From Pseudomonas mandelii (GTDB lineage: Bacteria; Pseudomonadota; Gammaproteobacteria; Pseudomonadales; Pseudomonadaceae): 64,000 nt of DNA. The notes below the pieces were generated by a model. That model was not told the DNA's origin, did not search any database, and saw only the letters and a program-made list of their open reading frames with translations. This document shows positions 43,310-52,490 of this stretch, in pieces. Position numbers and translations under genes: made by a program. The stretch covers positions 62,001 through 126,000 of the forward strand of contig NZ_JAMYDU010000013.1 in NCBI RefSeq assembly GCF_024138395.1, given 5' to 3'. Each line of letters begins with the position of its first letter. Positions within the stretch are counted from its first letter, which is position 1.

Positions 43310-44236
43310 TTAGCTAACCGAAGGTTTGCTCAGAACGATGTAATCCTCACCCACCTTGCACGCGTAGCGCTCCACGACCTGCTGACACAACGCAACAATC
43401 TCCTCGACCCACTCCACGCCAACCCGCCATGACACCACCACCTGCAAATTCGGCGGTCGTTGATCGATGGCCAGCAACGTCAATTCCCCCCCTGCCAATT
43501 CTTCGGCCACCAGTACCGGCGGTAGCGCGCCAATGCCAAAGCCGTCCCTCAGCAATCGGGTAATCGCCGACACAGAATTCACACAGTTCAGCCGTGGCGC
43601 CATGACCCCGTTGGCCTGCATCAGGCTCAAGATGTCCTGATGCGGATGGGAATTTTTCGAATAGGTGATGATCCGCTCCCGCGCCAGATCGGCGATACCT
43701 GAATACTCGCGGTTGTAGATGGAATGGCTGGCCACGATCCAGCCCATCGGATGACTGGCCAACTCCAGGCTGCGCACGCTTTCCTGGCGCAACAGGTCGG
43801 TTTGCAGAATCAGATCGAGAAAGCCTTTTTGCAGCTGATCGCAGAGGTTGAGCGCGGTATCGGCCACCAGCTCGATTTCCACCAGCGGGTAGTGATCCAT
43901 CATTTGCGCTACCAATGGGCTGAGCCAGGTGTGGATCACGGTGTCCATGACGCCAATCCGGACCCGCCCGCCCTTGCTCGAACGGGTCTCGATCGACTGC
44001 TTGAGCGCCTGCATCGTGTCCATCATCTGCTCGGCATATTCGAGCACTTTCAAGCCTTCGGGCGTCAGGCTCACGCCGCGAGAATCGCGCAGGAACAGCT
44101 TTACCCCGAGCTCGCCTTCAAGCACCGCGATACGGCTGGAAATCGACGCCTGGGTGGTGAAGAGTTTGTCTGCCGTCAGGCGGAAACTCTTGAGTCGGGC
44201 GACCCAGACAAAGGTTTCGAGAAACTTCAGGTTCAT
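43310..44236 (-). CDS. LysR-family regulator of the pxp operon (predicted)
   Basis: LysR-type protein of 308 residues: helix-turn-helix at about 1-60 (NLKFLETFVWVARLKSFRLT, then ADKLFTTQASISSRIAVL) and effector domain from about 90. It is divergent from pxpABC and separated from it by 177 bases containing a 22-bp palindrome, so it probably controls 5-oxoprolinase expression. Regulation by 5-oxoproline is plausible but not shown by sequence. Confidence 0.88.
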   Translation of the reverse strand: MNLKFLETFVWVARLKSFRLTADKLFTTQASISSRIAVLEGELGVKLFLRDSRGVSLTPEGLKVLEYAEQMMDTMQALKQSIETRSSKGGRVRIGVMDTVIHTWLSPLVAQMMDHYPLVEIELVADTALNLCDQLQKGFLDLILQTDLLRQESVRSLELASHPMGWIVASHSIYNREYSGIADLARERIITYSKNSHPHQDILSLMQANGVMAPRLNCVNSVSAITRLLRDGFGIGALPPVLVAEELAGGELTLLAIDQRPPNLQVVVSWRVGVEWVEEIVALCQQVVERYACKVGEDYIVLSKPSVS

Positions 44237-44357
44237 GGGATCAACTTTTTCTTATGCCTTGGCCGGGTTTTTATTAGTTGGACGCAGCAGGGCCAAGCGT
44301 CCAAAAATCGGCGCATCCGGTTCCCACGATAGGCGTCGTCGGGGTTCAGAACAATCC

Positions 44358-44379
44358 CTGTGGGGCATATGTCCCACAG
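44358..44379. promoter_or_regulatory. 22-bp palindromic operator-like site before pxpA
   Basis: CTGTGGG and CCCACAG flank a CATATG-centred core, giving a near-perfect dyad (one mismatched pair) 34 bases before the pxpA start. It is the most likely binding site for the divergent LysR protein or another regulator of this operon. Confidence 0.6.
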
Positions 44380-44413
44380 TTAAAAAGACAAAAGCCTTAC
44401 AGGAGTGTTCACT

Positions 44414-45166
44414 GTGAACCACCTGCTATTGAACTGCGACATTGGCGAGAGCTTCGGCAGTTGGACCATGGGTCTGGATGCCGAGGTCATGCCCTTCATC
44501 GATTGCGCCAACGTGGCCTGCGGCTTTCATGCTGGCGACCCGAGTATCATGCGCAAGACCGTCAGCCTGGCCCTGAACCACGGCGTGCAGATTGGTGCCC
44601 ATCCGGCCTATCAGGATCTGGTGGGGTTCGGTCGCCGATCCATGGCTTACACCGCGCAAGAGCTGCAAGACATCCTGCATTACCAGATCGGCGCCCTCGA
44701 CGGCATCTGCAGAGTGCAGGGCGGGCGGGTCAGTTACGTCAAACCCCACGGCGCGATGTACAACGACATGATGGCCAATCCGGCGCAATTGCGTGCAGTG
44801 GTTCAGGCGGTGGCGGCGTATGACCGCAGCTTGCCGTTGATGTTGATGGCCACTCGCGACAACTCGGCGGCGCAGCAAACAGGCGATGAATACGGCGTGA
44901 CCCTATGGTTCGAAGCCTTTGCCGACCGTGCCTACGACAGTGCCGGTCGACTGGTCTCGCGGCAACTTGCGGGCGCGGTGCATCACGATCCCGAGAAAAT
45001 CATCGAGCAAGCCCTGACCATCGCCCGTGGCGGCCGCCTCACTGCCAGCGACGGCAGCGCCTTGCACCTGCAAGCCAATACCCTCTGCGTGCACGGTGAC
45101 AACGCCAGTTCGGTAGCCGCCGTGCAGCGCATTCGCGAGGCCTTGAATCAGCCGAGTGCATCATGA
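44414..45166 (+). CDS. pxpA: 5-oxoprolinase subunit A (LamB/YcsF family)
   Basis: One of three subunits of bacterial 5-oxoprolinase, which hydrolyses the cyclised glutamate damage product 5-oxoproline using ATP. The 250-residue LamB/YcsF protein begins NHLLLNCDIGESFGSWTMG and shows CANVACGFHAGDP and KPHGAMYNDM motifs. The GTG at 44414 follows AGGAG at 8 bases spacing; an earlier GTG at 44405 overlaps that site. It overlaps pxpB by 4 bases. Confidence 0.93.
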   Translation: MNHLLLNCDIGESFGSWTMGLDAEVMPFIDCANVACGFHAGDPSIMRKTVSLALNHGVQIGAHPAYQDLVGFGRRSMAYTAQELQDILHYQIGALDGICRVQGGRVSYVKPHGAMYNDMMANPAQLRAVVQAVAAYDRSLPLMLMATRDNSAAQQTGDEYGVTLWFEAFADRAYDSAGRLVSRQLAGAVHHDPEKIIEQALTIARGGRLTASDGSALHLQANTLCVHGDNASSVAAVQRIREALNQPSAS

Positions 45167-45867
45167 GTCCAAGGATTGAAGTGGCGGCACTGGATTGCCT
45201 GATGCTGCGTTTGTTCGATGAAATTGCCGAAGCCAACATGCCGTGGATGCTCGCCGCCAACGAGCGATTGCGCGCGGTGTTTGGCGAGCAACTGATCGAT
45301 CTGGTGCCGTCCTATACGACGTTGATGGTGCATTACGATCTGGCTTCATTGAGCCCGACTCAGGCGCGGGAATTGATCGCGGAATCGTTGATCGACCTGT
45401 CGCCCAATGCGCGAACCCGTGGTCAGTGTCATGTCTTGCCAGTCTGGTACGACCTGAGCGTCGGCCCTGAGTTGGGCTTGCTCGCCGAGCGTAGCGGTCT
45501 GGCGGTGGAGGAGGTGATCCGTCGCCACAGCGCTCGGGAATATCAGGTGTTCGCTCTCGGCTTTGCACCTGGGTTTGCCTTTATGGGACTGGTCGAAGAA
45601 GTGCTCGCAGCCCCTCGATTGAACACCCCCCGCAAGAAAGTCGCTGCTGGCAGCGTCGGTATCGCCGAACGCCAGACCGCCGTCTATCCCGCGGTATCTC
45701 CCGGTGGCTGGAACCTGATCGGTCGCACCCCGACGAAACTGTTCGATCGCAATCGTGATGGCTACAGCCTGATGCAGCCCGGCGACACGGTGCGTTTCGA
45801 AGCGGTCAGTCACTCCGAGTTCATCGACCTGGGTGGCGACGACACTCCCTTGGAGACGCTGGCATGA
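45163..45867 (+). CDS. pxpB: 5-oxoprolinase subunit B
   Basis: KipI/AHS1-type subunit of 234 residues of the PxpABC 5-oxoprolinase. Family features are LGFAPGFAFMGLV near the middle, the VAAGSVGIAERQTAVYP segment and PGGWNLIGRTP. It overlaps pxpA and pxpC by 4 bases each (ATGA), showing a coupled operon. Confidence 0.93.
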   Translation: MSPRIEVAALDCLMLRLFDEIAEANMPWMLAANERLRAVFGEQLIDLVPSYTTLMVHYDLASLSPTQARELIAESLIDLSPNARTRGQCHVLPVWYDLSVGPELGLLAERSGLAVEEVIRRHSAREYQVFALGFAPGFAFMGLVEEVLAAPRLNTPRKKVAAGSVGIAERQTAVYPAVSPGGWNLIGRTPTKLFDRNRDGYSLMQPGDTVRFEAVSHSEFIDLGGDDTPLETLA

Positions 45868-46781
45868 GCCGATTGACGATTACGGCGAGCACACCGCTGT
45901 GTCTGCTGCAGGACGGGGGACGGTTTGGCGTGCGGCATTTGGGCGTGACTCAGGGCGGCGCGGCGGACTGGTGTTCGATGAGCTGGGCCAATTGGTTGCT
46001 GGGCAATGGGCTGGATGTGCCGGTGGTCGAAATCACCCTTGGCGGGTTTGCCGTGGTGGCTGAAGAGGATTGTTTGCTGGCGTTGGCCGGCGCAGATCTT
46101 GGTGCACAAATTGACGGTGAGGCTTTGGCACCTTGGCGCAGTTTCAAACTGAGCAAAGGGCAGACGTTGCAACTCACCCAGCCGTTGCACGGTGCCCGGG
46201 CTTATCTGGCCGCTCCCGGTGGTTTTGCCGCGCCGAAGGTGTTGGGCAGTAGCGCTACGGTGGTGCGTGAAGAACTCGGCGGACTTGATGGCCTGGGTTT
46301 GCCGTTGGCGCGGGGGGCGACGCTGAGCTATGAAGGGCAATCGCTGGGGGGGCGCGAAATGCCGTTGGAGCTTCGACCGGATTTGCAATCGGACACGCCT
46401 CTGGATCTGGTGCTCGGCGCGCAGATTGGTCAGTTCAGCGGGCAGAGCCTGTTTGATGTGTTCAACAGTGCCTGGACAGTGGACAGTCGCGCCGACCGTA
46501 TGGGCATTCGCTTGCTGGGCAAGACGCTGCAGTACCAGGGGCAGCCAATGATTTCTGAGGGCATTCCATTAGGCGCGGTGCAAGTGCCACCGGATGGGCA
46601 GCCGATCATATTGCTCAATGATCGGCAGACGATCGGTGGTTACCCCCGATTGGGCGCGTTGACGCCGTTGGCGCTGGCCAGGTTGGCGCAGTGTCTGCCA
46701 GGGAAAAAGGTGCGATTCACTCCAGTGATGCAGGAGGAAGGCTGGAGAAAACATAAAAACTATCTGAAATCTTACTTGTAA
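45864..46781 (+). CDS. pxpC: 5-oxoprolinase subunit C
   Basis: KipA/AHS2-type subunit of 305 residues completing the PxpABC enzyme. It starts MSRLTITASTPLCLLQDGGR and carries the family motifs GGAADWCSM, GARAYLAAPGGFA and the C-terminal DGQPIILLNDRQTIGGYPR. It is complete. The operon lacks the membrane proteins that accompany pxp in some species. Confidence 0.93.
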   Translation: MSRLTITASTPLCLLQDGGRFGVRHLGVTQGGAADWCSMSWANWLLGNGLDVPVVEITLGGFAVVAEEDCLLALAGADLGAQIDGEALAPWRSFKLSKGQTLQLTQPLHGARAYLAAPGGFAAPKVLGSSATVVREELGGLDGLGLPLARGATLSYEGQSLGGREMPLELRPDLQSDTPLDLVLGAQIGQFSGQSLFDVFNSAWTVDSRADRMGIRLLGKTLQYQGQPMISEGIPLGAVQVPPDGQPIILLNDRQTIGGYPRLGALTPLALARLAQCLPGKKVRFTPVMQEEGWRKHKNYLKSYL

Positions 46782-46899
46782 CGCCCGTTGTTTCGTACTC
46801 AAGGCCGAGACGCTTCCTTGCTTTTAAGTACATTCGCCTACATTGATTTTTGAGGATATGTGGAACTATTGATCTTCATCTCTCACAAGGAAGTTACAG

Positions 46900-47433
46900 A
46901 TGCGTTATATGAAAGTCATTGCTCAGGTAGACGTTGAAGGCGAAGCCAGTGTCGAAAGCCGTATCGTCGAGTTCTACGACTCCCCCGAAAAGGACGTTGT
47001 TTATAAAGCCAAAATAGATCGTTTTGGTAATCTGCAGAGGCTGAATGCCGACAAGATCAATTGCGAAGGACTCGCTACTCTGATCGAACAATTCATCTCC
47101 AAAGCAAGTCGCGATATGCAACGCATGTTTGACTGGAGCCATCGCGGAAACCAGAACGGCAAAAGCATGGAGCTGATTGCCGAGGGGCACACTGCAGAAG
47201 GTACCGCTACAAGTGTCAGGTTTCGCTTTTTTGCAGAAGACGACCAGATGAAACACGAACTGCTGCTTAGCCCAGAAATAAAAAAAGAAAAGACAAAGCG
47301 GCTAGCGGCAGAAACTCAGCGAAGAAAAGAAATCGCTCAGGAGGCGAAAAGGCCAGGCGTGCAACCGCCGGTCACACAAGACACGAGTTTTATGAACAGG
47401 CTTTGCAAGTCCTATATCGAATTGGGTTGGTAA
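46900..47433 (+). CDS. uncharacterised 177-aa protein
   Basis: Soluble protein starting MRYMKVIAQVDVEGEASVES, with predicted beta strands in the first half and a lysine/glutamate-rich helix near 125-150. I do not recognise a domain and there is no signal peptide. The sequence is more AT-rich than its neighbours and is closed by hairpins downstream, so it is probably a separately acquired single gene. The ATG follows AAGGAAGTTACAG. Confidence 0.65.
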   Translation: MRYMKVIAQVDVEGEASVESRIVEFYDSPEKDVVYKAKIDRFGNLQRLNADKINCEGLATLIEQFISKASRDMQRMFDWSHRGNQNGKSMELIAEGHTAEGTATSVRFRFFAEDDQMKHELLLSPEIKKEKTKRLAAETQRRKEIAQEAKRPGVQPPVTQDTSFMNRLCKSYIELGW

Positions 47434-47461
47434 AATAGTTTCCTGCGCCATGTGCAATTTG

Positions 47462-47492
47462 AAAGGCGACAGCGATTTAGCTGTTCGCCTTT
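47462..47492 (+). terminator. hairpin after the 177-aa gene
   Basis: AAAGGCGACAG pairs with CTGTTCGCCTTT through one bulged base. It is probably a weak terminator for the upstream gene. Confidence 0.55.
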
Positions 47493-47498
47493 GATCGT

Positions 47499-47519
47499 TT
47501 CCCACGCTCTGCGTGGGAA
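47499..47519. repeat. short palindromic repeat TTCCCACGC-TCT-GCGTGGGAA
   Basis: A perfect 9-bp stem with a 3-base loop, of a type common in P. fluorescens intergenic regions, between convergent genes. Confidence 0.6.
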
Positions 47520-47530
47520 TGATCAGCGCT

Positions 47531-48709
47531 CTATTTGGAAAGAAACCGCATCCCTTCCTCCAACCCCCGCAACGTCAGCGGATACATCTGGTCATCAATC
47601 AAATCCCGCACGATGTTAGTCGACGAGGTATAGCCCCAGGTGTCTTTCGGATACGGGTTGATCCAGATGAGCTTCTTGTACTTTTCCTTGAAACGCTGCA
47701 TCCACACGTAACCGGCTTCTTCGTTCCAGTGCTCGACGCTGCCACCGGCCTGGGTGATCTCATAGGGCGCCATGGCGGCGTCGCCGATGAAGATCACTTT
47801 GTAGTCGGCGCCGTACTTGTGCAACAGATCCTGGGTGGCGGTGCGCTCAGAGGTGCGGCGCATGTTGTTCTTCCACACTGATTCATAAATGAAGTTGTGG
47901 AAGTAGAAGTACTCCAGATGCTTGAACTCGGTCTTGCAGGCCGAGAACAGCTCTTCGCAGATCTTCACGTGGGCATCCATCGAGCCGCCGATGTCGAACA
48001 GCAGCAACAATTTGACGGTATTGCGGCGCTCCGGACGCATCTGGATATTCAGCAACCCTGCATCGCGGGCGGTGTGGTCGATGGTGCCGTCGATGTCCAG
48101 TTCTTCCGCCGCGCCTTGACGAGCGAATTTACGCAGGCGCCGCAGGGCGACCTTGATGTTGCGCGTGCCCAGTTCGACCGAATCGTCGAGGTTCTTGTAC
48201 TCGCGCTGATCCCAGACTTTGACCGCTTTGCCTTGACGCTTGCCGGCATCGCCGACCCGAATGCCTTCCGGGTTGAAGCCACCGGAGCCGAATGGACTGG
48301 TGCCGCCGGTGCCGATCCACTTGTTGCCGCCGGCATGGCGTTCCTTCTGTTCTTCCAGGCGCTTCTTGAACTCTTCGATCAGCTTGTCCAGGCCACCGAG
48401 GGACTGGATCGCGGCCCGCTCTTCATCGGTCAGCGAGCGTTCGAACTCCTTGCGCAGCCAGTCTTCCGGAATCAGCGCCTGGAGATGATCGTCGAGCTTT
48501 TCCAGGCCGTTGAAGTAGGCCCCGAATGCCCGGTCGAACTTGTCGAAATGCTTTTCATCCTTCACCAGAATCGCCCGCGACAAGTAATAGAACTCGTCCA
48601 TGTCGGCAAAGGTCACGCGCTGTTTCAGCGCGTTGATCAGGTCCAGCAGCTCACGCACCGAGACCGGTACCTTGGCTGCACGCATTTCATTGAACAGGTT
48701 GAGCAGCAT
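47531..48709 (-). CDS. VWA-domain (CoxE-like) protein
   Basis: Protein of 392 residues of the CoxE-like VWA family. The N-terminal region is helical and charged. The C-terminal VWA-like domain contains LLLFDIGGSMDAHVKICEEL, a DxGxS-type metal-binding motif, followed by YFYFHNFIYESVW. It pairs with the upstream MoxR ATPase 25 bases away on the same strand. MoxR/VWA pairs act as AAA+ chaperones that mature or insert cofactors into partner enzymes; the client here is unknown. Confidence 0.87.
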   Translation of the reverse strand: MLLNLFNEMRAAKVPVSVRELLDLINALKQRVTFADMDEFYYLSRAILVKDEKHFDKFDRAFGAYFNGLEKLDDHLQALIPEDWLRKEFERSLTDEERAAIQSLGGLDKLIEEFKKRLEEQKERHAGGNKWIGTGGTSPFGSGGFNPEGIRVGDAGKRQGKAVKVWDQREYKNLDDSVELGTRNIKVALRRLRKFARQGAAEELDIDGTIDHTARDAGLLNIQMRPERRNTVKLLLLFDIGGSMDAHVKICEELFSACKTEFKHLEYFYFHNFIYESVWKNNMRRTSERTATQDLLHKYGADYKVIFIGDAAMAPYEITQAGGSVEHWNEEAGYVWMQRFKEKYKKLIWINPYPKDTWGYTSSTNIVRDLIDDQMYPLTLRGLEEGMRFLSK

Positions 48710-48734
48710 GGCGATCGCCTCTCTCTATCGGGGC

Positions 48735-49580
48735 TTAGCGAGAGCCGCGACGGCTCATGAACGCCAGGCGCTCAAGCAATTGCACGTCTTGTTCGTTCTT
48801 CACCAGGGCGCCGGCCAGTGGCGGAATGGCCTTGGTCGGATCGCGCTCGCGCAGCACCGCTTCGCCGATGTTGTCGGCCATCAGCAGCTTAAGCCAGTCC
48901 ACCAGTTCGGAGGTCGATGGCTTCTTCTTCAGGCCAGGCACCTTGCGCACGTCGAAGAACACATCCAGCGCTTCACTGACCAGCTCTTTCTTGATGTTCG
49001 GGTAATGCACGTCGACGATCCGTTGCATCGTGACCCGATCCGGGAAGGCGATGTAGTGGAAGAAGCAACGGCGCAGGAAGGCGTCCGGCAGCTCTTTTTC
49101 GTTGTTTGAGGTAATGATGATGATCGGGCGCTTCTTGGCCTTGATGGTCTCGTCGATCTCGTAAACGTAGAACTCCATCTTGTCGAGTTCTTGCAGCAGG
49201 TCGTTAGGGAACTCGATGTCGGCCTTATCGATTTCGTCGATCAGCAGGATCACCCGCTCTTCGGATTCGAAGGCTTCCCAGAGCTTGCCCTTTTTCAGGT
49301 AATTGCGAACGTCGTGGACCTTTTCAGTGCCCAGCTGCGAGTCCCGCAGGCGGCTGACCGCGTCGTACTCGTACAGGCCTTGATGCGCCTTGGTGGTGGA
49401 CTTGATGTGCCAGGTAATCAACTTGGCGCCGAAGGATTCGGCCAGTTGCTCGGCGAGCATGGTCTTGCCGGTGCCCGGTTCGCCCTTGACCAACAGCGGC
49501 CGCTCCAGGGTGATGGCGGCGTTGACCGCCAGCTTCAGGTCATCGGTGGCGACGTAGGCCTGGGTGCCTTCGAACTTCAT
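48735..49580 (-). CDS. MoxR-family AAA+ ATPase
   Basis: AAA+ ATPase of 281 residues with Walker A GEPGTGKT, Walker B VILLIDEIDKAD and sensor 1 IIITSNNEKELPDAFLRRC. It is the first gene of a two-gene unit with the VWA protein. The family assembles as hexamers that remodel VWA-tethered clients. The ATG at 49580 is followed by the standard MKFEGTQAYVATDDLK start. Confidence 0.92.
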   Translation of the reverse strand: MKFEGTQAYVATDDLKLAVNAAITLERPLLVKGEPGTGKTMLAEQLAESFGAKLITWHIKSTTKAHQGLYEYDAVSRLRDSQLGTEKVHDVRNYLKKGKLWEAFESEERVILLIDEIDKADIEFPNDLLQELDKMEFYVYEIDETIKAKKRPIIIITSNNEKELPDAFLRRCFFHYIAFPDRVTMQRIVDVHYPNIKKELVSEALDVFFDVRKVPGLKKKPSTSELVDWLKLLMADNIGEAVLRERDPTKAIPPLAGALVKNEQDVQLLERLAFMSRRGSR

Positions 49581-49750
49581 CTGCTAATCCTCGAACGGTA
49601 ACGCCGACCTGAACGAGGCAGGGCGGGGCGCAATAATTGTAGTACCCCGACTATAACGCGCTGCCCGGTCGACTGTGAACGCAGACGGCTTATTCAGTCT
49701 CTGAATGGGGCGTCACATCTTGACTCGGTCTCGGCTGTTGGCCAGTATTG

Positions 49751-49775
49751 AGCTATCGCCATTTTGGCGATAGCT
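49751..49775. promoter_or_regulatory. perfect stem-loop before the DUF2442-HTH gene
   Basis: AGCTATCGCC and GGCGATAGCT form a perfect 10-bp stem around ATTTT, ending 40 bases before the next start codon. There is no following T-run, so it is more likely an operator or 5' leader hairpin than a terminator. Confidence 0.5.
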
Positions 49776-49815
49776 TGCCGGGCATGTTTCGCGATACGCA
49801 GGAAGACAGGAAACG

Positions 49816-50319
49816 ATGTTACCCATGAAACGACCACGGCTGTCGGCTGTGCAGGTACTGCCGGATTACCGCTTGGCGCTGACCTTTATCGATGGTCAGC
49901 AACTGAGCCTCGATTTAAGTCGCGACCTGCGTTCATACCCGGGGCTGCAACCATTGCTGGAGGCCAGCGCTTTTGAGGGCGCAGCCTTGGGTGACGATGG
50001 CTGGAGCGTGGAGTGGTCCGAGCTGGATATCCAGATTGGCGCAGACACGCTGTATCTGGATGCCCTTGCGCAAAATGCGGCCGATGAAAACACCCGTATT
50101 TTCATCGATTGGCGGGCTCGCACCGGGTTACCGTTGAACCAGGCGGCCGAGGCGTTGGGTGTCAGTGCCCGCAGTATCAGTCGCTACAGCAGTGGCCGTG
50201 AAGCGGTGCCGCGGTCGTTGGCCCTGGCTTGCCTGGGCTGGGATTTTTTGCAACAGCAATCAAACCCGGCACGAGCAGCAGAAGAAACGGGTCGTTACAC
50301 CGTCACGCGCAAATCTTAG
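49816..50319 (+). CDS. DUF2442 protein with C-terminal HTH
   Basis: Protein of 167 residues. The N-terminal DUF2442 domain covers about 8-85 (VLPDYRLALTFIDGQQLSLD at the start) and an XRE-like helix-turn-helix follows at about 100-140 (GLPLNQAAEALGVSARSISR). DUF2442 domains often occur with toxin-antitoxin-like partners, but no partner gene is adjacent. The ATG at 49825 is an alternative. It overlaps the convergent DUF748 gene by 4 bases. Confidence 0.8.
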   Translation: MLPMKRPRLSAVQVLPDYRLALTFIDGQQLSLDLSRDLRSYPGLQPLLEASAFEGAALGDDGWSVEWSELDIQIGADTLYLDALAQNAADENTRIFIDWRARTGLPLNQAAEALGVSARSISRYSSGREAVPRSLALACLGWDFLQQQSNPARAAEETGRYTVTRKS

Positions 50320-51389
50320 TCCGTATCCGGCTTGGGCCGTTCGTACTGGGCATTGAACGCCTGGATGAAACCATTACGTAAGATCTGCAAAAAAGCCTCG
50401 AATGCGCTGATATCTTTCTGATGCACGCTGCCTCTGAGCTGAACGCGCGTCGCGAACTGGTTTTTTGGCTGATTCTTCAACACATTCTCGGTGCCACCGA
50501 CGAGTGCTTCCCAGATGGAACGAAAAATCCCTTTGTCTTTGTCCTCCACGTCCTGTTGCCAATTGAACACATCGACATCGCGCAATAGCGGCTTGATGTA
50601 GCCAGTGAGTTGGCCCTTGTTGGCTTCGGCTTCGATGACCAGGTCTCCATGGCCGGAATTGAAGTCGAACTTGCCGTAAGCCGAGGCGAAGTCGTTCATG
50701 CGTTTGAGTTGAAGGTTCTTGGCGCGCAGGCGGAATTCGAAGTTTTCGAAATTGCTGAATGGATCAAAGGTCGCCACGGTTTCCAGCGGTGCATGCCCCA
50801 GCAACAGCGCCTTGCCATCGAACCGGGCGTCGCGTTTGCCTTCGGTGTCGACCACGTTGGTCAGGTTGTAGATGCTGGCATTGACCTGAGTGGCATTCAT
50901 GTTCACGGGCGGTTTTGAATGGAAGTTACGAAAGGTGATCCGCCCGTCATTGATCCGTACCTCGTTCAAGGTGATCGGCAGCAACTTTTCCAGTTGTGCC
51001 CGCCAGTCGGTGCCCTGACCGGTCTGGGAGTTTTTCTTGTTACCACCATCGACGAAGTTCACCTCGGGTTTGTCGAACTGCGCCTCGGCCACCACGGCAT
51101 GGTCGTACCAGAGCGAGTGCCAGCTGACGGACAGGTCAATCAATGGGGCGTTGACGAAAGGCACCGGGACCTTACCGTCGACCTTGACGATTTTCAGTCC
51201 GTTGATTTTGTAGGCACCGCGCCACAAGGCCAGGTCCACGTCGGTAATCTGGCCGCGGTAGTCACCCATGTCCGCGAGTTTCTCGTTGAGGTAATCGCGC
51301 ACCATGTAGGGAAGTGCGATGTGCAGGGCAACCAGTAGCACAACAAGGCCGGCGAGGATCCACAGGGACCAACTGTATCGACGCTTCAT
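50316..51389 (-). CDS. DUF748 (AsmA-like) membrane-anchored protein
   Basis: Protein of 357 residues with an N-terminal membrane anchor (SLWILAGLVVLLVALHIALP) and a periplasmic part made of beta-rich DUF748 repeats that resemble AsmA/TamB-like lipid-transport proteins. Function in pseudomonads is unproven; an envelope role is likely. The start at 51389 has basic residues before the anchor. Confidence 0.78.
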   Translation of the reverse strand: MKRRYSWSLWILAGLVVLLVALHIALPYMVRDYLNEKLADMGDYRGQITDVDLALWRGAYKINGLKIVKVDGKVPVPFVNAPLIDLSVSWHSLWYDHAVVAEAQFDKPEVNFVDGGNKKNSQTGQGTDWRAQLEKLLPITLNEVRINDGRITFRNFHSKPPVNMNATQVNASIYNLTNVVDTEGKRDARFDGKALLLGHAPLETVATFDPFSNFENFEFRLRAKNLQLKRMNDFASAYGKFDFNSGHGDLVIEAEANKGQLTGYIKPLLRDVDVFNWQQDVEDKDKGIFRSIWEALVGGTENVLKNQPKNQFATRVQLRGSVHQKDISAFEAFLQILRNGFIQAFNAQYERPKPDTD

Positions 51390-51515
51390 GGCGGCAAATC
51401 TCTGGCGGTATAAAGCGATTGACTGCGGGGGTAAGCGGACGTTCGACTGACTGGACGACCACGGGTAACAGGCATACCTTGGACAGCTAATTCAACGCTG
51501 TATAAGGACCCAGCC

Positions 51516-52490
51516 ATGAGCCGTATTTATGCTGACAACGCCCATTCCATTGGCAATACGCCGCTGGTGCAGATCAACCGTATCGCCCCGCGCGGTGTCA
51601 CCATCCTGGCCAAGATCGAAGGGCGCAACCCCGGTTATTCGGTCAAGTGCCGGATCGGCGCGAACATGATCTGGGAGGCCGAAAGCAGCGGAAAACTCAA
51701 GCCCGGCATGACCATCATCGAACCGACTTCGGGCAACACCGGCATCGGCCTGGCGTTCGTTGCCGCTGCCCGCGGGTACCGGCTGATGCTGACCATGCCG
51801 GCGTCCATGAGCATCGAGCGGCGCAAGGTGCTCAAAGCCCTTGGCGCCGAACTGGTGTTGACGGAACCGGCCAAAGGCATGAAAGGCGCGATCGAGAAGG
51901 CCGCCGAAATCCTCGCCAGTGATCCATCGACCTACTTCATGCCGGCGCAGTTCGAAAACCCGGCTAACCCGGCCATCCACGAAAAAACCACCGGGCCGGA
52001 AATCTGGAACGACACCGACGGCGCAGTCGACGTACTGGTGGCGGGCGTCGGGACAGGTGGAACCATTACCGGGGTTTCGCGGTATATCAAGAATACTCAG
52101 GGCAAACCGATTATCTCGGTGGCGGTGGAGCCGTTGGTATCTCCAGTAATCACTCAAATGATCGCCGGGGAAGAAATCAAACCTAGCCCTCACAAAATCC
52201 AGGGCATCGGCGCTGGTTTTGTGCCGAAGAACCTGGACCTGTCGATGGTCGACCGGGTCGAACTGGTCAGCGACGATGAGTCCAAGGCGATGGCCCTGCG
52301 CCTGATGCAGGAAGAAGGGATTTTGAGCGGCATCTCGTGCGGCGCCGCCATGGCTGTGGCTGTGCGGCTGGCCGAAACCCCGGAAATGCAGGGCAAGACC
52401 ATCGTGGTGATCCTGCCCGACTCTGGCGAGCGCTACCTGTCGAGCATGCTGTTCAGTGATCTGTTCACCGAGCAGGAAACTCAGCAATAA
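51516..52490 (+). CDS. cysK: cysteine synthase A
   Basis: PLP-dependent O-acetylserine sulfhydrylase of 324 residues, making cysteine from O-acetylserine and sulfide. The Schiff-base lysine is in NPGYSVKCRIG, the substrate loop in EPTSGNTGIG, and the phosphate-binding GVGTGGTITGVSRY. Length and sequence follow E. coli CysK closely, not the shorter CysM type. The start has a strong AAGGACC site. Confidence 0.95.
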   Translation: MSRIYADNAHSIGNTPLVQINRIAPRGVTILAKIEGRNPGYSVKCRIGANMIWEAESSGKLKPGMTIIEPTSGNTGIGLAFVAAARGYRLMLTMPASMSIERRKVLKALGAELVLTEPAKGMKGAIEKAAEILASDPSTYFMPAQFENPANPAIHEKTTGPEIWNDTDGAVDVLVAGVGTGGTITGVSRYIKNTQGKPIISVAVEPLVSPVITQMIAGEEIKPSPHKIQGIGAGFVPKNLDLSMVDRVELVSDDESKAMALRLMQEEGILSGISCGAAMAVAVRLAETPEMQGKTIVVILPDSGERYLSSMLFSDLFTEQETQQ

